Positions 11,800-24,610 of a DNA stretch of 64,000 nt are shown in pieces. The stretch comes from Siniperca chuatsi (Eukaryota > Chordata > Actinopteri > Centrarchiformes > Sinipercidae). Every line of letters begins with the position of its first letter. Positions within the stretch are counted from its first letter, which is position 1. The stretch covers positions 8,012,333 through 8,076,332 of the forward strand of contig NC_058045.1 in assembly GCF_020085105.1 (NCBI RefSeq). Direction: 5' to 3'. A program made the position numbers and the translations under genes. The notes beneath the pieces are model-generated. The model saw only the letters and a list, made by a program, of their open reading frames with translations, searched no databases and was not told where the DNA came from.

Positions 11800-14700
11800 G
11801 ATTGAGACCTCAAGTTCTTAAACAATACACACTGCAACATATTTCTCCTGTTAGCGCAGTGCAGAAAGGGCTGTGACAACTTAGTGTACAGCTTTTTGTG
11901 CAGGTCCATAGTGCAGATATGCACCCCCATCCCGAGCCGAAATGAGCATACACCAGCAGATCCTTAAAAATTTATTGAAGTTAATGTAAGATGAAATCAT
12001 AAGTGATATAAGGAAAAAAACAAAACAAATAACCCTTGCATAGATCACAGACCATGCCTTTGTCATCATCTGACAAACTGAACACATTGTAGCATAATCC
12101 TTGGTAAACACAACATGACAATGACGGCTGGATTGGATAACACAATCAGAGTTTGGTTTGCTTGTGGATGAAAAGAAGAGCGGAAGAGTTCAACAGTCCT
12201 TTTTGCGCTTTGCTCCAAAACTTCCCTACTAGCAATTAAATGTGCATTCTTGACAGAAAAAGACAAACTCATAGCATCACACTTCTAACACAAACAAGAT
12301 CTTTTCATCAATAATCACCTTTGACGAGTGAGGTACACAACATCCCAACATTTGATCCCTTCAGTACCTCCTGAGCAGGCAGAAAGCAGTTCAATATCAA
12401 GACCTTTAGCAAACAAGAATGTCTTAAAACCAATGTAGTACAGAGGAGGGTGTGTGGCACAGGCCCTGCTTAGACATGATGGGCATGTTTCCCACAACAC
12501 AGTATCACTACAGTCTAGACTGAGATAACAATGGGCAAAATGTCACTTGAAAGAGCGTTTCAGTCCTAGAACAGAGATAAAGTTTGAGAAACTAGCCCTT
12601 AATGTCCTTGCTCACATTCAGAGCCTAGCAAGCACAACCTGAAAATCACACACAGACGATGAGTGCGGCTCGGATACCCAACGTCGTCTTAGTGATGAGG
12701 TCAGCGCTAAGGTGCTTTTAAGAAATCCAGCAGAGGACACGCTTCACGACACCTTCTGAACAGGGCCTTACAGGAAGCCTTGGTGCAGATGAGAGCAAGG
12801 GTTTCTTTTTTTTTTTTTTAAATGATGCAACTGTATTATAGTTGATCCACAGTTTGAAAGGCAAAACTCATGCAGTCTTCCATCGACCATGCAGTTTTTT
12901 GCGATTAGTAGGTTTCTGTAGAGATACATTACAGCAGTAGGTTCAGCAGTGGAGATTGTAAAAATGTGAACATGGTGTTTGAATGAATCCTGTTTTTTTT
13001 TTTTGAAACCAAAAAAGATAAACCATGTTTTTCTTATAATAGTACACTTCTTGTCCATATCATTTAGTGTATAGCAATTGATCATAATACAGTAATTTCA
13101 TTATCATGGCTTGCCAGAGGAACATATTGTCTTTGATATTCCAGTATATGGCATGTTCTTCCTAAATCAGTCATGTTACAGTGCCACCAACAACAAAAAA
13201 AAGGAAACTAAAAACACACATTAAAATTGTTTTTCATACGTAATTGCAGTATATAGTGGTTACTTTCTTATTGTAGCTAAATTGCTTTTTGTTCTCATGA
13301 TATTTCATGTTTTTTCTTACAGTTTAATTAGGTTAATGTCAATTTTTAGAGCTCGTCTCTCGTGTTTGTTTGCAGAAGCATAACATCTAACAGTAAGCTA
13401 AACAAATGAATATGTAAAACATTTTAGGCACCTTCTCTGACTTTCTCTCACACCGCTGATCTGTCCAGTGAACTGATGATAGATCCTCTCTAAGTGCATT
13501 ATGGGCTGTTCCTTTGGGACTGTGTTATAGGTTCAAGGGAACCCTTCAGCAGCCTTTGTTCCTGACTGCAAAACAACTCCAGTCCGACCTGCGTGGTTAA
13601 TGGGGACTGCCACCATTACAAGGCCTATATTTGGATTTTTCACATGTTTCTCGCAATAAAATATCAGCCTCTACATTTGACCCCACTGACCTTACAAAAT
13701 CACAGAACAGAGGGTGAGAGGTTGGTACATAAACAGCTCTGTGCAGTTATTCTGACATTCAAAATAGATTTGTTTTTCTATTTTTACAAAAAGCATCTAA
13801 GAAACAGGCGATCTGTTATTCTATTGCTGTTAAGAATGCATGTTTCTTTTGGGTAACTGAATGCATAGCACCATCCATACATGCCCTCACAGCAAGAGTA
13901 GCAGCAGCACTGCTAAAGTGAGGGGTATCATTTGTATTTTCTTCAGCCCACTGTCAGCTGTTTCCTGCAGGACATGTTACACACATCAAGCATCAGTCGT
14001 ACGAGAATCTCAGACAATTTCCCGATAGCTGCATTTATGAGACCACTATAATTACCTTGTATCACTCTCTATATAGTAATATAATAAATATGGTATTAGG
14101 TATTATTGGTGTCCTTCTGCACGAGAGACCCTATACAAATTAAAGATCCCTGACACAAATGTGTATCTTTTTTGCTCTCATGATAAGCTACTGACACTAG
14201 CAAGGCTCTTGAATTTTTACCTCGGCTGAGGCAGACACTCTTCAGCAGTACAGTACAAAGATCAGTTCCAAATAAAATGACAAACAGTGCCCTAAACTAA
14301 CCAACCAGCCAACAACAACAAAACAGGAGTAAGGATTATAGAAAGAAAAGGTCTTGTCCAGAACAATTAACAAAGGCTTGCTTCAGCTGATGCTTCAGAT
14401 AACGTGTGATGGAACAAGCCAACAATGGTAGTCTTGTACTAGCACCACAAAGGATAGCCATTGCACCAACAGAAATAACTATGACATTCAAGTAGTACTG
14501 CAGTGGAGCTTGTTTTTTACAGGACCTTGTCCGGAGAGTGCTAAATAAAAAAAGAACGTACAGTACAGTACAACATCTTACTATCATTTGGGTGAAATCA
14601 TCTCAATACTGAGGGTAGACTGATGTACAGTAGCTGGAGATTTTCAAGTAGTCATTACAGTTTGTCCAAATCTATCTGCAGTTAGGCAGTCTGGAACAAT

Positions 14701-16970
14701 ATGCTGAGAAGCAATGCACTACTTATGAGCAAGCCCGGTGAAAAAGAAAAAAAAATCTCACAAGCAAAATAATGGTTCAAGCAACAGAACAAAATGATGA
14801 CGGGCTGCACCTTGCTGTGCATCATAATGCCCACGGATTGCAGGATGTTAAATGCTATAACAAACGTCTCCACCGTCTTATACGTGTGTGTGTGTGTGTT
14901 GAAACACATTCAGGTGTGTTTCTGTGACACAACAGTAACTTTAGATACCATTGTTTCAAAGAAACTAACATATAAAACAGTCGATCTCATCCCGGTAAGA
15001 GAGTAAAGCAATCTCTTAAAAACTCTCTCCAAATGAATGTTCTGATTGTGCGCAGCTTTAAGTGAAAAAAAAAGGAGCAGGATTGTGGTACACTATTTGC
15101 CCTAAGTGTTTGTGTAAAGGCTATGCTTTGGGACTATCACATTCAATGTTGCATGACTGCAGTTTACACTTAAGGTTCCATTTTGCATTATGGTATAGGA
15201 AGCCCTGCATTGAAGCTTGCAGCTCTGCAGCAAGTTTGCAATGACCTCACTGAGGTAGAGACCCTGAAAGGATGCATGGTGCACGAACAAAAACAACAGA
15301 CATAAATAAAATCTGTTTAAAACCTATGGATATTCCCTTTTGAATTGGCTTGGTAAACATGCAGAGTACAATACATCGCTGCTTAAGGGCATAATTAAGT
15401 GCGTGACAGCATGAAAACTGTGTTGTGCATAACAGCCATGGATCATCTTTTTTCTTTTTGACCACAATCACCTGCTGTTTCAACCTTGCTCATCTGGCAT
15501 CATTAACATCAAAACCAACAGTGTATCAACACTAGAACAGTAGGTAAACCCGCTCTGCTCAACCTCACAAATCCCCTTGTACACAGAGGCACTTTCACTG
15601 GTCCTGTTGGTGAAAGGGATAAAGGCACTAGCAACTAATGTCAGAATAATTCTCTGTAATATGAAGTGAAATTTGGTATTGATCCTTTTTTTAGTGGATT
15701 CCAAACCAATATGTACTCAAATTTGACGTGTAAATGGAAGCATGACTAATGAAACTTTTCTTGTTCAAAGAAGGTCCATGCACTGCACTATTGACGTAAT
15801 ACTGTAATTGGTGCTTATTATGATTATATGCATTTTTGATAATATTTATTCAGTTTCTTTGACTACTTTTAATTAGAAACTCTGCATCCTCAAGGTGGGT
15901 TTGGATATATTTGATCGCAATTCAGAAACATCCAGAATTTGATTTCCTTAGTTTCCCTGACAATAGGGCACTGCAGAGTGCCTGAACTGCAACAAGCTGT
16001 ATACTCATGTCATGCATTAAATATACCAGGATACAAAAGTACCTTAGTCAATAGACCATAATGCAGGTTACTTTTTTCATGCTATGATCTCATTTATGTA
16101 CTGTTCCCTTAAGATTTAACATTCAATTTCTATACTTCTAAATGATTAGCATTTCAAATCAAAAACTCATCCAGTGCACTCAGTATGAAAACAGATGAGA
16201 ACGGGGTGATGGAGGCAGGTATCCAAAAGAACATCCTTTCCATTATGTGAGATATGTCTCATGCATGCCGATATCAAAATGGAAAGTCTCTAATCATGCT
16301 CGTGTGAAGCTCACTTTATCATTGTGCTGTGTTGCATCTAAAGGGCATGGCATTGAATCACTTGGTGATATCACAATTACAGCATCTGCTGGAAAACAGC
16401 AGCATTGCGGATGTCCGTGAAGCATGTAGATCACCATCACTTTACATCCAAACAAGAGAGATCAGTCTTCCTCCTATAAGGTGCTTTGCTGAATAGTAGA
16501 TCCTTTGTAGGGAGAGAGGAGAGAGGAGGAGGGGGCAGCGGGGGTCACCTAACTTCTTGGCGCTTACCACTTGGCTGCAGATGCTTGCATGTCTCTGCAG
16601 ACTTTTCTGGTGCATTGTGCAACTTGCTGAAATGTCATCTGTACTCCATGCATAAGATTTTAATTATCACGTCGTCATCTGATAAGACAGTGTGTGCTCT
16701 GCGTCCTCCAGGGAGCCGTGTATATGCGTAATAATTGATGTTTTCTTTTTGATGTACCTATATATTTGTAGGATCAGAAGAATTAATTATTCTATCTACC
16801 TGTCATATACTCTAAGAACTTTGTTTTATCTGTTTCCTTTCCATATAGCTGAGCATAGTTGTAGGCCTATTGACATAGAGTGCTTTGGGGAGGTAAATCA
16901 AGCATTCCTAACTGATGGTCTACTCCACATATGACAGTCCCATAGAGATCCCAAAGTTCTTAACTAGTGT
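11800..16970 (-). other. kcna1: Unannotated region downstream of kcna1, possibly its long 3' UTR
   Basis: No coding region is supported here, and I recognise no transposon copy. The stretch follows the kcna1 stop codon. Minus-strand AATAAA signals occur at 15845-15850 and 11971-11976 (seen as TTTATT on the plus strand), which would give 3' UTRs of about 1.1 kb or 5 kb. Mammalian KCNA1 has a multi-kilobase 3' UTR, so a long one is plausible. A short (GT)n run is at about 14885-14900. Confidence 0.35.
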
Positions 16971-18446
16971 CTAAACATCTGTAAGCAGCTTGCTTTTATT
17001 TACACAGTTTTGGTTGGCTATAGTGCAATTGCCAGTTCTGAGGTTAGCCTCCCTAAAGTTGTCAATGCTATTGTTTATGTCTCCATCAATCTCCATGTAC
17101 TCTGACTTGCTGACGGTGGATGAACTACGGCGGCTGGAGTTGGTTTCAGATGGGATGTTGGGATTGCTGACGTTGAGCAGCTGGGCCTGCTCTTCTCCCT
17201 CGGTCTCCCTGTGGTAGAAGTAGTTGAAGTTGGACACAATGACAGGCACTGGGAGCGCAATTGTCAACACTCCGGCGATGGCGCACAGAGATCCTACAAT
17301 CTTGCCTCCTATAGTGACCGGGACCATGTCCCCATAGCCCACAGTTGTCATAGACACAACAGCCCACCAAAATGCATCCGGGATGCTGCCAAAGTAGGAT
17401 CCTTGCTCATCTGCCTCAGCAAAATAGACAGCGCTGGAGAACAAGATGACTCCAATGAACAGAAAGAAGATCAGCAATCCGAGCTCTCGCATGCTGGCTT
17501 TGAGGGTCTGCCCCAAAATCTGCAGTCCTTTGGAGTGTCGTGACAGCTTGAAGATCCTGAACACCCTGACCAGACGGATCACCCTGAGTATGGCCAGAGA
17601 TGTTGCCTGCTCCCCCACCCCCTCTTTTTCTGGGTCTTCAGCCAGCTCGGTGCCAAGTGTAATAAAGTAGGGAATGATAGCCACTATGTCGATCATGTTC
17701 ATCATGTTCTTGAAGAAGGCTGGTTTGCTTGGGCACGCCAGAAAACGTACTATCAACTCAAAGGAGAACCAGATTATACAGAGTGTCTCAATGACAAAGA
17801 AGGGGTCAGTGAGGATATTTGGCTTGTAATACATAGTAGTGTTCCCAACTCTCACTTTTCGACCCATTGGGTCCTCTTTCAGCTGTGGTAAAGTCTCTAA
17901 ACAAAATATGACTATTGAAATTAGGATTACCATCACAGACACTATGGCAATCCCTCTCGCAGGGCCTGAGCTTTCTGGGTGCTCGAAGAGGAGCCAAATC
18001 TGACGCTGGAACTCCTTCTCAGGTAAAGGACGCTCTTCCTCCCTGATGAAACCCTCATCCTCACGAAACTTCTCCATCGCCTCCACTCCCAGCTCATAAA
18101 ATTTGATTTCTTCTGAGAACATATCCAACGGGACATTCACTGGTCTTCTCAGCCGACCCCCAGACTGGTAGTAGTAGAGGATGGCATCGAAGCTGGGGCG
18201 GTTTCTGTCGAAGAAGTACTCGTTTCTCAGAGGGTCAAAGTACTGCATCCGCTTTTTAGGGTTGCCCAGCAACGTTTCTGGAAACTGGGAGAGAGTTTTC
18301 AGCTGTGTCTCAAACCGGAGACCGGCTATGTTGATGACCACCCTCTCGCAGCATTCGTGGTCATTGTGGTCTGGCGGGTAGGTGTCCTGAGGGTGGCCAG
18401 GGACAGCTGAGGTCTCGTCCATGTTATCTCCTGCTACCACGGTCAT
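16971..18446 (-). CDS. kcna1: Voltage-gated potassium channel Kv1.1 (Shaker family)
   Basis: This intronless 491-residue ORF encodes a Kv1 alpha subunit, a plasma-membrane delayed-rectifier channel that works as a tetramer in neurons. I see a T1 tetramerisation domain (about residues 35-130, with [20 protein letters not shown]), S1 (about 165-186), an S1-S2 loop N-glycosylation site (N202-T-T), S2 (about 215-235), S3 (about 250-266), an S4 voltage sensor with R288, R291, R294, R297, K300 and R303, S5, the selectivity filter TVGYGD (368-373), S6 with the PVP gating hinge (399-401), and a C-terminal PDZ ligand TDV. The N-terminus ([16 protein letters not shown]) and C-terminus ([14 protein letters not shown]) match Kv1.1 rather than Kv1.2 or Kv1.3. 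Human Kv1.1 has 495 residues. The start is the ATG at 18446, with A at -3; the open frame upstream has no ATG and reaches only a GTG at 18545. The residue after GYGDM is Val375, where mammalian Kv1.1 has Tyr. Which teleost duplicate (a or b) it is cannot be told from this window. Confidence 0.93.
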   Translation of the reverse strand: MTVVAGDNMDETSAVPGHPQDTYPPDHNDHECCERVVINIAGLRFETQLKTLSQFPETLLGNPKKRMQYFDPLRNEYFFDRNRPSFDAILYYYQSGGRLRRPVNVPLDMFSEEIKFYELGVEAMEKFREDEGFIREEERPLPEKEFQRQIWLLFEHPESSGPARGIAIVSVMVILISIVIFCLETLPQLKEDPMGRKVRVGNTTMYYKPNILTDPFFVIETLCIIWFSFELIVRFLACPSKPAFFKNMMNMIDIVAIIPYFITLGTELAEDPEKEGVGEQATSLAILRVIRLVRVFRIFKLSRHSKGLQILGQTLKASMRELGLLIFFLFIGVILFSSAVYFAEADEQGSYFGSIPDAFWWAVVSMTTVGYGDMVPVTIGGKIVGSLCAIAGVLTIALPVPVIVSNFNYFYHRETEGEEQAQLLNVSNPNIPSETNSSRRSSSTVSKSEYMEIDGDINNSIDNFREANLRTGNCTIANQNCVNKSKLLTDV

Positions 18447-18760
18447 TTTGGGAGGAGGAGGAGGAGTTGTGTTGGGATGTCGGCTAGTCTGACTGAGCGG
18501 GCATTCAGGTTCGGGGGAAATTTTCCACTCCTCAGCTTCCCACACCCCTTAAATTGTTGGAGACATCCCCAGATACGGCGGGGGCTGGTTGGCTGCTTTG
18601 CCTCAGTGCGGCTCCACTGCGGTTCTCGCTGACTTGACCATTGCTGCTCTCCGGTGCATCTGCTGCTGTTGTTACTGCTGCCTCTGTCACACACAGAGAG
18701 AGAGGGGGAGAGAGAGACAGAGTGAGTGAGGGAGAGGAGGAAATAATGGGATCAAACAGC
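18447..18760 (-). promoter_or_regulatory. kcna1: Probable kcna1 5' UTR/leader region
   Basis: The bases upstream of the kcna1 ATG form a GC-richer leader with a run of Pro codons in frame but no ATG. It is followed by a purine-rich tract on the plus strand (agagagagggggagag, about 18695-18735). No clear TATA box or splice acceptor decides the transcription start. Confidence 0.35.
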
Positions 18761-21700
18761 CGAGATATTTGCTGGCTCAGCATTTCCTGCAGTTTATTTA
18801 TTTATTTACTTTACTCTCAGCCTGCAATTAGTGCAGTTATCCAGCAGTAAAGGTAAAAAATATTGCTCCAAGGAGCAATTTCTTTGACATTTATATAATA
18901 TAGGCATTTACAATATCTCTGTACTCAGTAGTGAGTATATTATGATCTTCTTATACTACATTGTACTTTCTACATTCTCTTAAAATTCCTATAGGTGTTT
19001 CTCTGTTACACTCATATGCTATTTCTGTACAGATGTTTACTTTGGTTTAACATAGAAATACCGTGGTTCTGCGTTTTAAGGGTGCATGGCAGTGATCTAT
19101 CCTATGCTACTCTAACCAGCCTGAATTATTATGTGACGCATAACAATTGATACTGATATTATACCAAATTATGTCTCTACATGCATACAGCCTACAGGCC
19201 TATGGAGGGGGTGAAAACACATCTGCGAAATAGAAAAACAACACAGTAGTTGTTTATTATCTTTACATCAACAGTAGCTGTCGATCAAAAAATCTAACCG
19301 ATATCTTTTGAATAAGTCAGCAGTTTCGAAGCTTACCGTGGGTTGATCCTGAAAGGTCTTGAATGCGTCTTTTCCTCGAGTAAAATCATCCAACGGCAGG
19401 GCACCAGTGGGTGTCATGTGGCAACTTTACATTGCACCTAACCCCCAAAAAAAAAAAAAAAAGCTAGAGCCTTACTGTGCTCATCGCCATCCCAACTGTG
19501 TCCGCCACAAAGCGCCCTCAAATAGGCGCAAATGTCTTTAGACGGTGAAGCAAGAAGAGATAAAAACAAGTCAGGTGAGTCTAATGAGAAAAGCCTGAGA
19601 TGGAAAAGGAGCAGAAAGACTGAATGGCAAAGCTGCAGCGTCGGTAGCTGCTTGCGCGGCTGCACCGTGGTGTGAACAGCTTACAGTGTACCGCAGGAGA
19701 ACATCTTGCACTGCAATTCAGGGGGGGAGATACAGTAAGGGGCAATAAGCGAGCCCTTGACATTTCCAGACATCACTGCATCAGCAGGAATCTGCTGCTT
19801 TCAGCGCGGCTCGGAGAGCAGAATAATAAAAAAAAAAATCAAAATGGATAGTTGAGAGACAGTCAAGTGCAGCAGCGAGGTCCAAATGTTTTCTCCACAT
19901 TGTCAAGCAAGTTTTGTTGTGCATTTTACGTGCAAGTGCCGGGGAGGTGAGGGAAAAGAGAGGAGAAGGGAGGGCAGCAGGAGAAGGAGGAGGAGTTGGA
20001 GGGTTTCGACGCAATGCAGACCGGCTCTACTCAAGCACGCCGCCAGAAGTTCTCCATACACCACAAAAACAAGAGCGCTTGTGTGTCAGCACTGGCGCAA
20101 TCAGACTGCAAACAAGGGCAGCTGGTAACAAAACCTCTGAATTCACACTGTGTAACACCTGTGATAATCTATAATTTACAAAACTAGCCTATCATCAATT
20201 GGTGAGAGATTAAATCACCTTTTCATTGTGACTGTCACTCCAGGATTTAACGATTACACGGGCGTTAGTTGGTTGGTTTCCTACGCTCCATGTCAAAATT
20301 TGATGTTGTAATTTTCATCATTTTACTAGTGAGCAATGAGAAAGATAAAAGCGTCCACAATGTGTTTGCAGCCCTCGCAGCTATGAGACATCACATCAAG
20401 GGGAGCTTGCATCCAGGATGTGCACGTCTCACACCCAATATCTGATACTTTATGACACTGACTAAGTTATACTGTCTTCTCAGTCTCCACTCATCGCTAC
20501 ATATGACTCCACAAGCCAAGCAGATCTGAGACAAAATGCAGGAAATTTGGCAAAACGCTCTGCAGAGGACGGAGGATCCATTTCAGCACCACGGACAGCG
20601 CAGATGATCGATTCACCTCATAGAACTAATCCCAAAAACAAACACCAGAACTTACTCAAGTCATTGCGATAAAGTATCAAATAAAGTAACAAATACGCAA
20701 ATAATAACCTATATTTGTCCATTGCTGACTACGGGGGCCTGTATGTAGGTGGATGTGTGTGAGGGGCCTAAAAACGCGGTGAGGAGCAGAGCTGAACTGA
20801 CTCAGAACAACGTGCCTTCTGACTTTCTAAAAACTCACATTCAACACAAAATCAGGTCATCAGACGTCTGTCTAATTTGTTAAAATGTGCCTCCAGCCAA
20901 AAAAATCCCCCTACATTCATCACTATGACATTTTATTAAGTTAATTGGTTTTGTGGCGAGACAACCCAATGTCTGGTCCTGCGCCTTGTTTTCCATCATT
21001 CAGCACCAAAAGTGATAAAGTGTATTGAACTAATTAATGGGCATGGATTTTATATTGTTTACACAAATGACGTACTCTTTGCCTTTTGTGAGTCCGATCT
21101 GTATTGTACTGAGTGAAAAATAACGAGGGGTATATTTTTCTGATTCATAATTAATTTATTAAAAAAAAAGGATTAAGTTAAGTTCACATACATGTTTAAA
21201 TTAGAAAAATAAAATATTTTATTACATTTAAAATTCACAATGAATCCATGTCATGCAGACGTTGCATCGTAATGTGCTGGGCTATGTTGTTGTCTACAGC
21301 TGCAATGCAATCTGAATGTTTGTAACAACACAGAGGTAAGTTGCGATTCCAACTTTGCATAATAAGCTGCATAAGAAAAGGGAAATTACAAAAACGCAGT
21401 ATACACAAGGCTTTTTTATATAAATAAAGCGTGGTCATTCATAAAGCCGACACAAAAGAATGTTGTTGTTGTTTTTTCTACTGATGATACACACAATGTT
21501 CATTAAGTCAGACTGAACCTTTTCCAAGCGTTTCCACCGTGAGGTCTCTGTAGGCTACAACACTGGCAATGCACGAATATCCGTGAGAAAATGATCCAAT
21601 ATTTTGGAGAAGAGGAGAATCCCACACTTGTATTTTGTTGCGACTCTGAGGGAGAAGCAAGCGTCCCTTAATCGTCTGCCTCCTGCAAGTAAGCAGAAAA

Positions 21701-22368
21701 CAAAACTCACTATGTAAACATGAGGAGGAAAGAGAAAGCAGTAAGGCTTCTGGTGAGTTTAGTTAACCATCACAAGCATCCGGATGCATACTGAGTCACA
21801 GATCTCAGGGGCTTATGCCTAAACCAGTCAAGGCCAGCTGCAACAGTGCAGAGATACTCAAGCTAAAGTATTCATTTTGCACACAGCAGAGCCTGAGCAG
21901 AAGTGTTGTCTGCAGGAGTGTTTATCATCCACCGAGTGGCGCTCAGAGCTCGCTTGTTCTGACCTTTCTGATCAGATTCATGTGGAAGCATTTTACAAGC
22001 GCCAAAGAAAAATGAAGTCGGAAATGTTTTCGCCTATCTCTCATAGTTAGGCATTTTCAGAAACGTGAGATTTGTATTTTCATAAGTATGAAAAACTATT
22101 CTGTGATTACGAGATATTTATCTTTTAATTATGGAATACTGTTCTCGTTATTATGAAAAACGTGCAAACTCTTGTACGCTGAGGGATAGAGCCTCGGTTA
22201 AGCCAATCTTCCAGTACACAAGATACTATTAGGCTACTATTAGAAATAAGAGCAGCGTCGAAGGCTACATCTATCTAAAATAGTGTTTCACCGTGCGTCG
22301 GGCTAAGCGGGCGCCAAGACACTCATGACAACAACCAGTCTCCACATTGAAGCGCATGGCGTACGCCA

Positions 22369-22423
<55 letters not shown>

Positions 22424-23173
22424 GGCCTCTACAAACCCACAGTCTGACTAACTCTAGTGTGACTGAGAGATTCATGTCTTAGTTTACGTGTCTATGTCGA
22501 TCTTTTGCCATGCGTTCCTCCGTGCAGAGCTGGTCACCTGGTGCGTCATGGGCGCTGTGACGCACGGCTGAGCGCTCCTCTTCTACTTTATTCAAAGCGC
22601 TGGTACTTTGAAAATAGGCTGCGTGTTTTTCTCAACAGTAGAAAGCCAGTTTGGTTCGTGCTACTCACTTCCCTGTGCGTAAACACCACAGGAGGGCTTC
22701 TTTTTTATTTGCCTTAACTGAGAAATTAAATACTAGAAAACATCTCCAAATGTATTTTTCTTTGGTTATTGCAATTTCCCTTCATAGATTGAGAAGTTTA
22801 TTATCGAATAGCTGAATTACTGCTGAGGGTAAATATTGCATGCGTTTTATTACGTACCCCAGGGCTTCCCAAATGTTTTCATGCGAAGCTTTAATCTTTA
22901 GTGCACAGTTCCCCATTTGTTGATTTTTGTTTAGCCCCCATATGAGAAAGTAAAAGAGGTTGCAGCAGTGGGAAAATGATTTTCTCTCGTCATGTAGTGA
23001 ATTCAGTTGCTGCGAAATTAAGCCAATCATTATTTTGGTGGGGGTTCTAGCATGAATTTTGGGAACCACTGTTGACAGTTTGACAACTGCAGCATCCGAG
23101 ATGAAGGAGCCTAAATTGTATGTCAACTGGAAGACAACTCACCAGAAATAAAAGCGATTTCCAACGGTGCGTT
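18761..23173. other. Spacer between kcna6 and kcna1
   Basis: About 4.4 kb without a supported gene. It contains the promoter side of kcna1, a GC/GA-rich patch at about 19930-20010, a (CA)n microsatellite at 22370-22421, and possibly the kcna6 3' UTR next to 23173. I recognise no transposon copies, unlike the flanks of the window. Confidence 0.5.
22370..22421. repeat. (CA)n microsatellite
   Basis: About 26 uninterrupted CA units between the two channel genes; likely polymorphic. Confidence 0.97.
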
Positions 23174-24610
23174 TTATACATCTGTCAGTTTCCCTGTGTA
23201 TGTCTCCGGTGGGTTTACGTTTGGATGTGTCAAAGTTTCCAACTCGTCGCTTCCCTGATAGGACTCGGTTTTGGAGAGCGACTGGGTACTTTTGTTTGAA
23301 TCACATTCACCAAAGGAGGGCTGCTGCTGCTGTCCGCAAGTCACGTGTATGTACTGAACATTTTCCTCATCCTCGTTCTCTCTGTGGTAGAAATAATTGA
23401 AATTTGACACTATAACAGGGACAGGTAAAGCTATGGTTAGCACTCCTGCGATGGCGCACAAAGATCCAACGAATTTCCCCCCGATGGTGGAGGGACACAT
23501 GTCTCCATATCCAACTGTGGTCATTGTCACCACAGCCCACCAAAACGCATCAGGTATACTTGAAAATCCAGAATCGGGGTCTTCTGCTTCTGCAAAGTAA
23601 ACAGAACTGGAGAATAAAACAACTCCAATAATCAGGAAGAATATGAGCAGTCCCAGCTCCCTGAGGCTTGCGTGAAGCGTTTGGCCCAGGATCTGGAGAC
23701 CCTTGGAGTGCCTGGAAAGTTTAAAAATCCTGAAAACACGGACCAGACGGATGACCCTCAGTATGGCCAAAGACGCAGCCTGCTGACTGCTGCCCTGATG
23801 CTCTGCAAGATCAAGGCCCAGGGTGATAAAATAAGGAGCTATGGCCACAACATCGATCAGGTTCATGATGTTTTTAAAGAAAGCTGCTTTACTGGGACAG
23901 GACAGAAATCTCATGGTGAATTCAAAAGAGAACCACACAATGCAAAGTGTCTCCACCATGAAAAACGGGTCTGTGAACGGACTGGGCGCTTTGCCGTGAG
24001 CACTTCCATTGGCGGGATTGTCGTGCACTGCGGGGACTTCTCTAAACTCGGGTAAAGTCTCCAAGCAGAATATAATAATGGATATTAAAATAACCATAAC
24101 TGACACAATGGCAATTATCCGTGCAGGTCCTGAACTCTCTGGATACTCAAACAGGAGCCAAAACTGGCGTTGAAACTCGTTAGTAGGCAGCGGGCGGTCC
24201 TCTTCCCTCGCCAAGCCCTCATCGTCTCGGTAAATGTCTACGGCCTCTTCCTCAATTTCATAAAACTTTATTTCTTCCAGGAAAATATCCACAGGTACAC
24301 TTACGGGCCTCCGTAGCCGCCCTCCTGATTGGTAATAATAGAGGATGGCATCAAAGCTCGGTCTGTTCCTGTCAAAGAAGTATTCATTTCTCAGCGGGTC
24401 AAAGAAACGCATCCTTTTACGCGGATCTCCCAAAAGCGTAGCCGGGAAGCGAGAGAGGGTCTTTAACTGCGTCTCAAAGCGCAGACCTGAGATGTTGATG
24501 ACCACCCTCTCGCTGCACTCCTGGTCCGCTGGTTCTAAGTCAGCAGCATCTTGCAACAAAGGAGTTACGACCACAGTGTCGTCGTGGTTCTCCTGGGACA
24601 CCACGGTCAT
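23174..24610 (-). CDS. kcna6: Voltage-gated potassium channel Kv1.6 (Shaker family)
   Basis: This intronless 478-residue ORF encodes a second Kv1 alpha subunit, tandem to and upstream of kcna1. It has the T1 domain (about 35-130), S1 (about 165-186), an S1-S2 loop with an N201-G-S glycosylation site, S2, S3, an S4 array ([20 protein letters not shown]), S5, the filter TVGYGD (365-370), S6 with PVP, and a TDV PDZ ligand. I assign Kv1.6 from the T1 end DIFLEEI, the post-S6 stretch QY-HVTCGQ, and the position 5' of kcna1 on the same strand, as in the mammalian KCNA6-KCNA1-KCNA5 cluster. It is shorter than human Kv1.6 (529 residues), mainly because the N-terminus and S1-S2 loop are compact. Some segments ([16 protein letters not shown], the MTVV start) also recall Kv1.3, so the paralogue call is less sure than the family. 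The residue after GYGDM is Cys372. The start ATG has A at -3. Confidence 0.85.
   Translation of the reverse strand: MTVVSQENHDDTVVVTPLLQDAADLEPADQECSERVVINISGLRFETQLKTLSRFPATLLGDPRKRMRFFDPLRNEYFFDRNRPSFDAILYYYQSGGRLRRPVSVPVDIFLEEIKFYEIEEEAVDIYRDDEGLAREEDRPLPTNEFQRQFWLLFEYPESSGPARIIAIVSVMVILISIIIFCLETLPEFREVPAVHDNPANGSAHGKAPSPFTDPFFMVETLCIVWFSFEFTMRFLSCPSKAAFFKNIMNLIDVVAIAPYFITLGLDLAEHQGSSQQAASLAILRVIRLVRVFRIFKLSRHSKGLQILGQTLHASLRELGLLIFFLIIGVVLFSSSVYFAEAEDPDSGFSSIPDAFWWAVVTMTTVGYGDMCPSTIGGKFVGSLCAIAGVLTIALPVPVIVSNFNYFYHRENEDEENVQYIHVTCGQQQQPSFGECDSNKSTQSLSKTESYQGSDELETLTHPNVNPPETYTGKLTDV

Noticed and set aside
17146-18381. Several 60-110 codon frames overlapping kcna1 on both strands
   Set aside because: They are shadows of a strongly conserved coding sequence in other frames.
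18447-18545. N-terminal extension of kcna1 by 33 codons
   Set aside because: The frame is open but begins at GTG with no ATG; MTVV matches the known Kv1.1 start and has A at -3.
23174-24610. Assignment of the second channel to kcna3
   Set aside because: Some segments resemble Kv1.3, but DIFLEEI, HVTCGQ and the gene order next to kcna1 fit Kv1.6 better.
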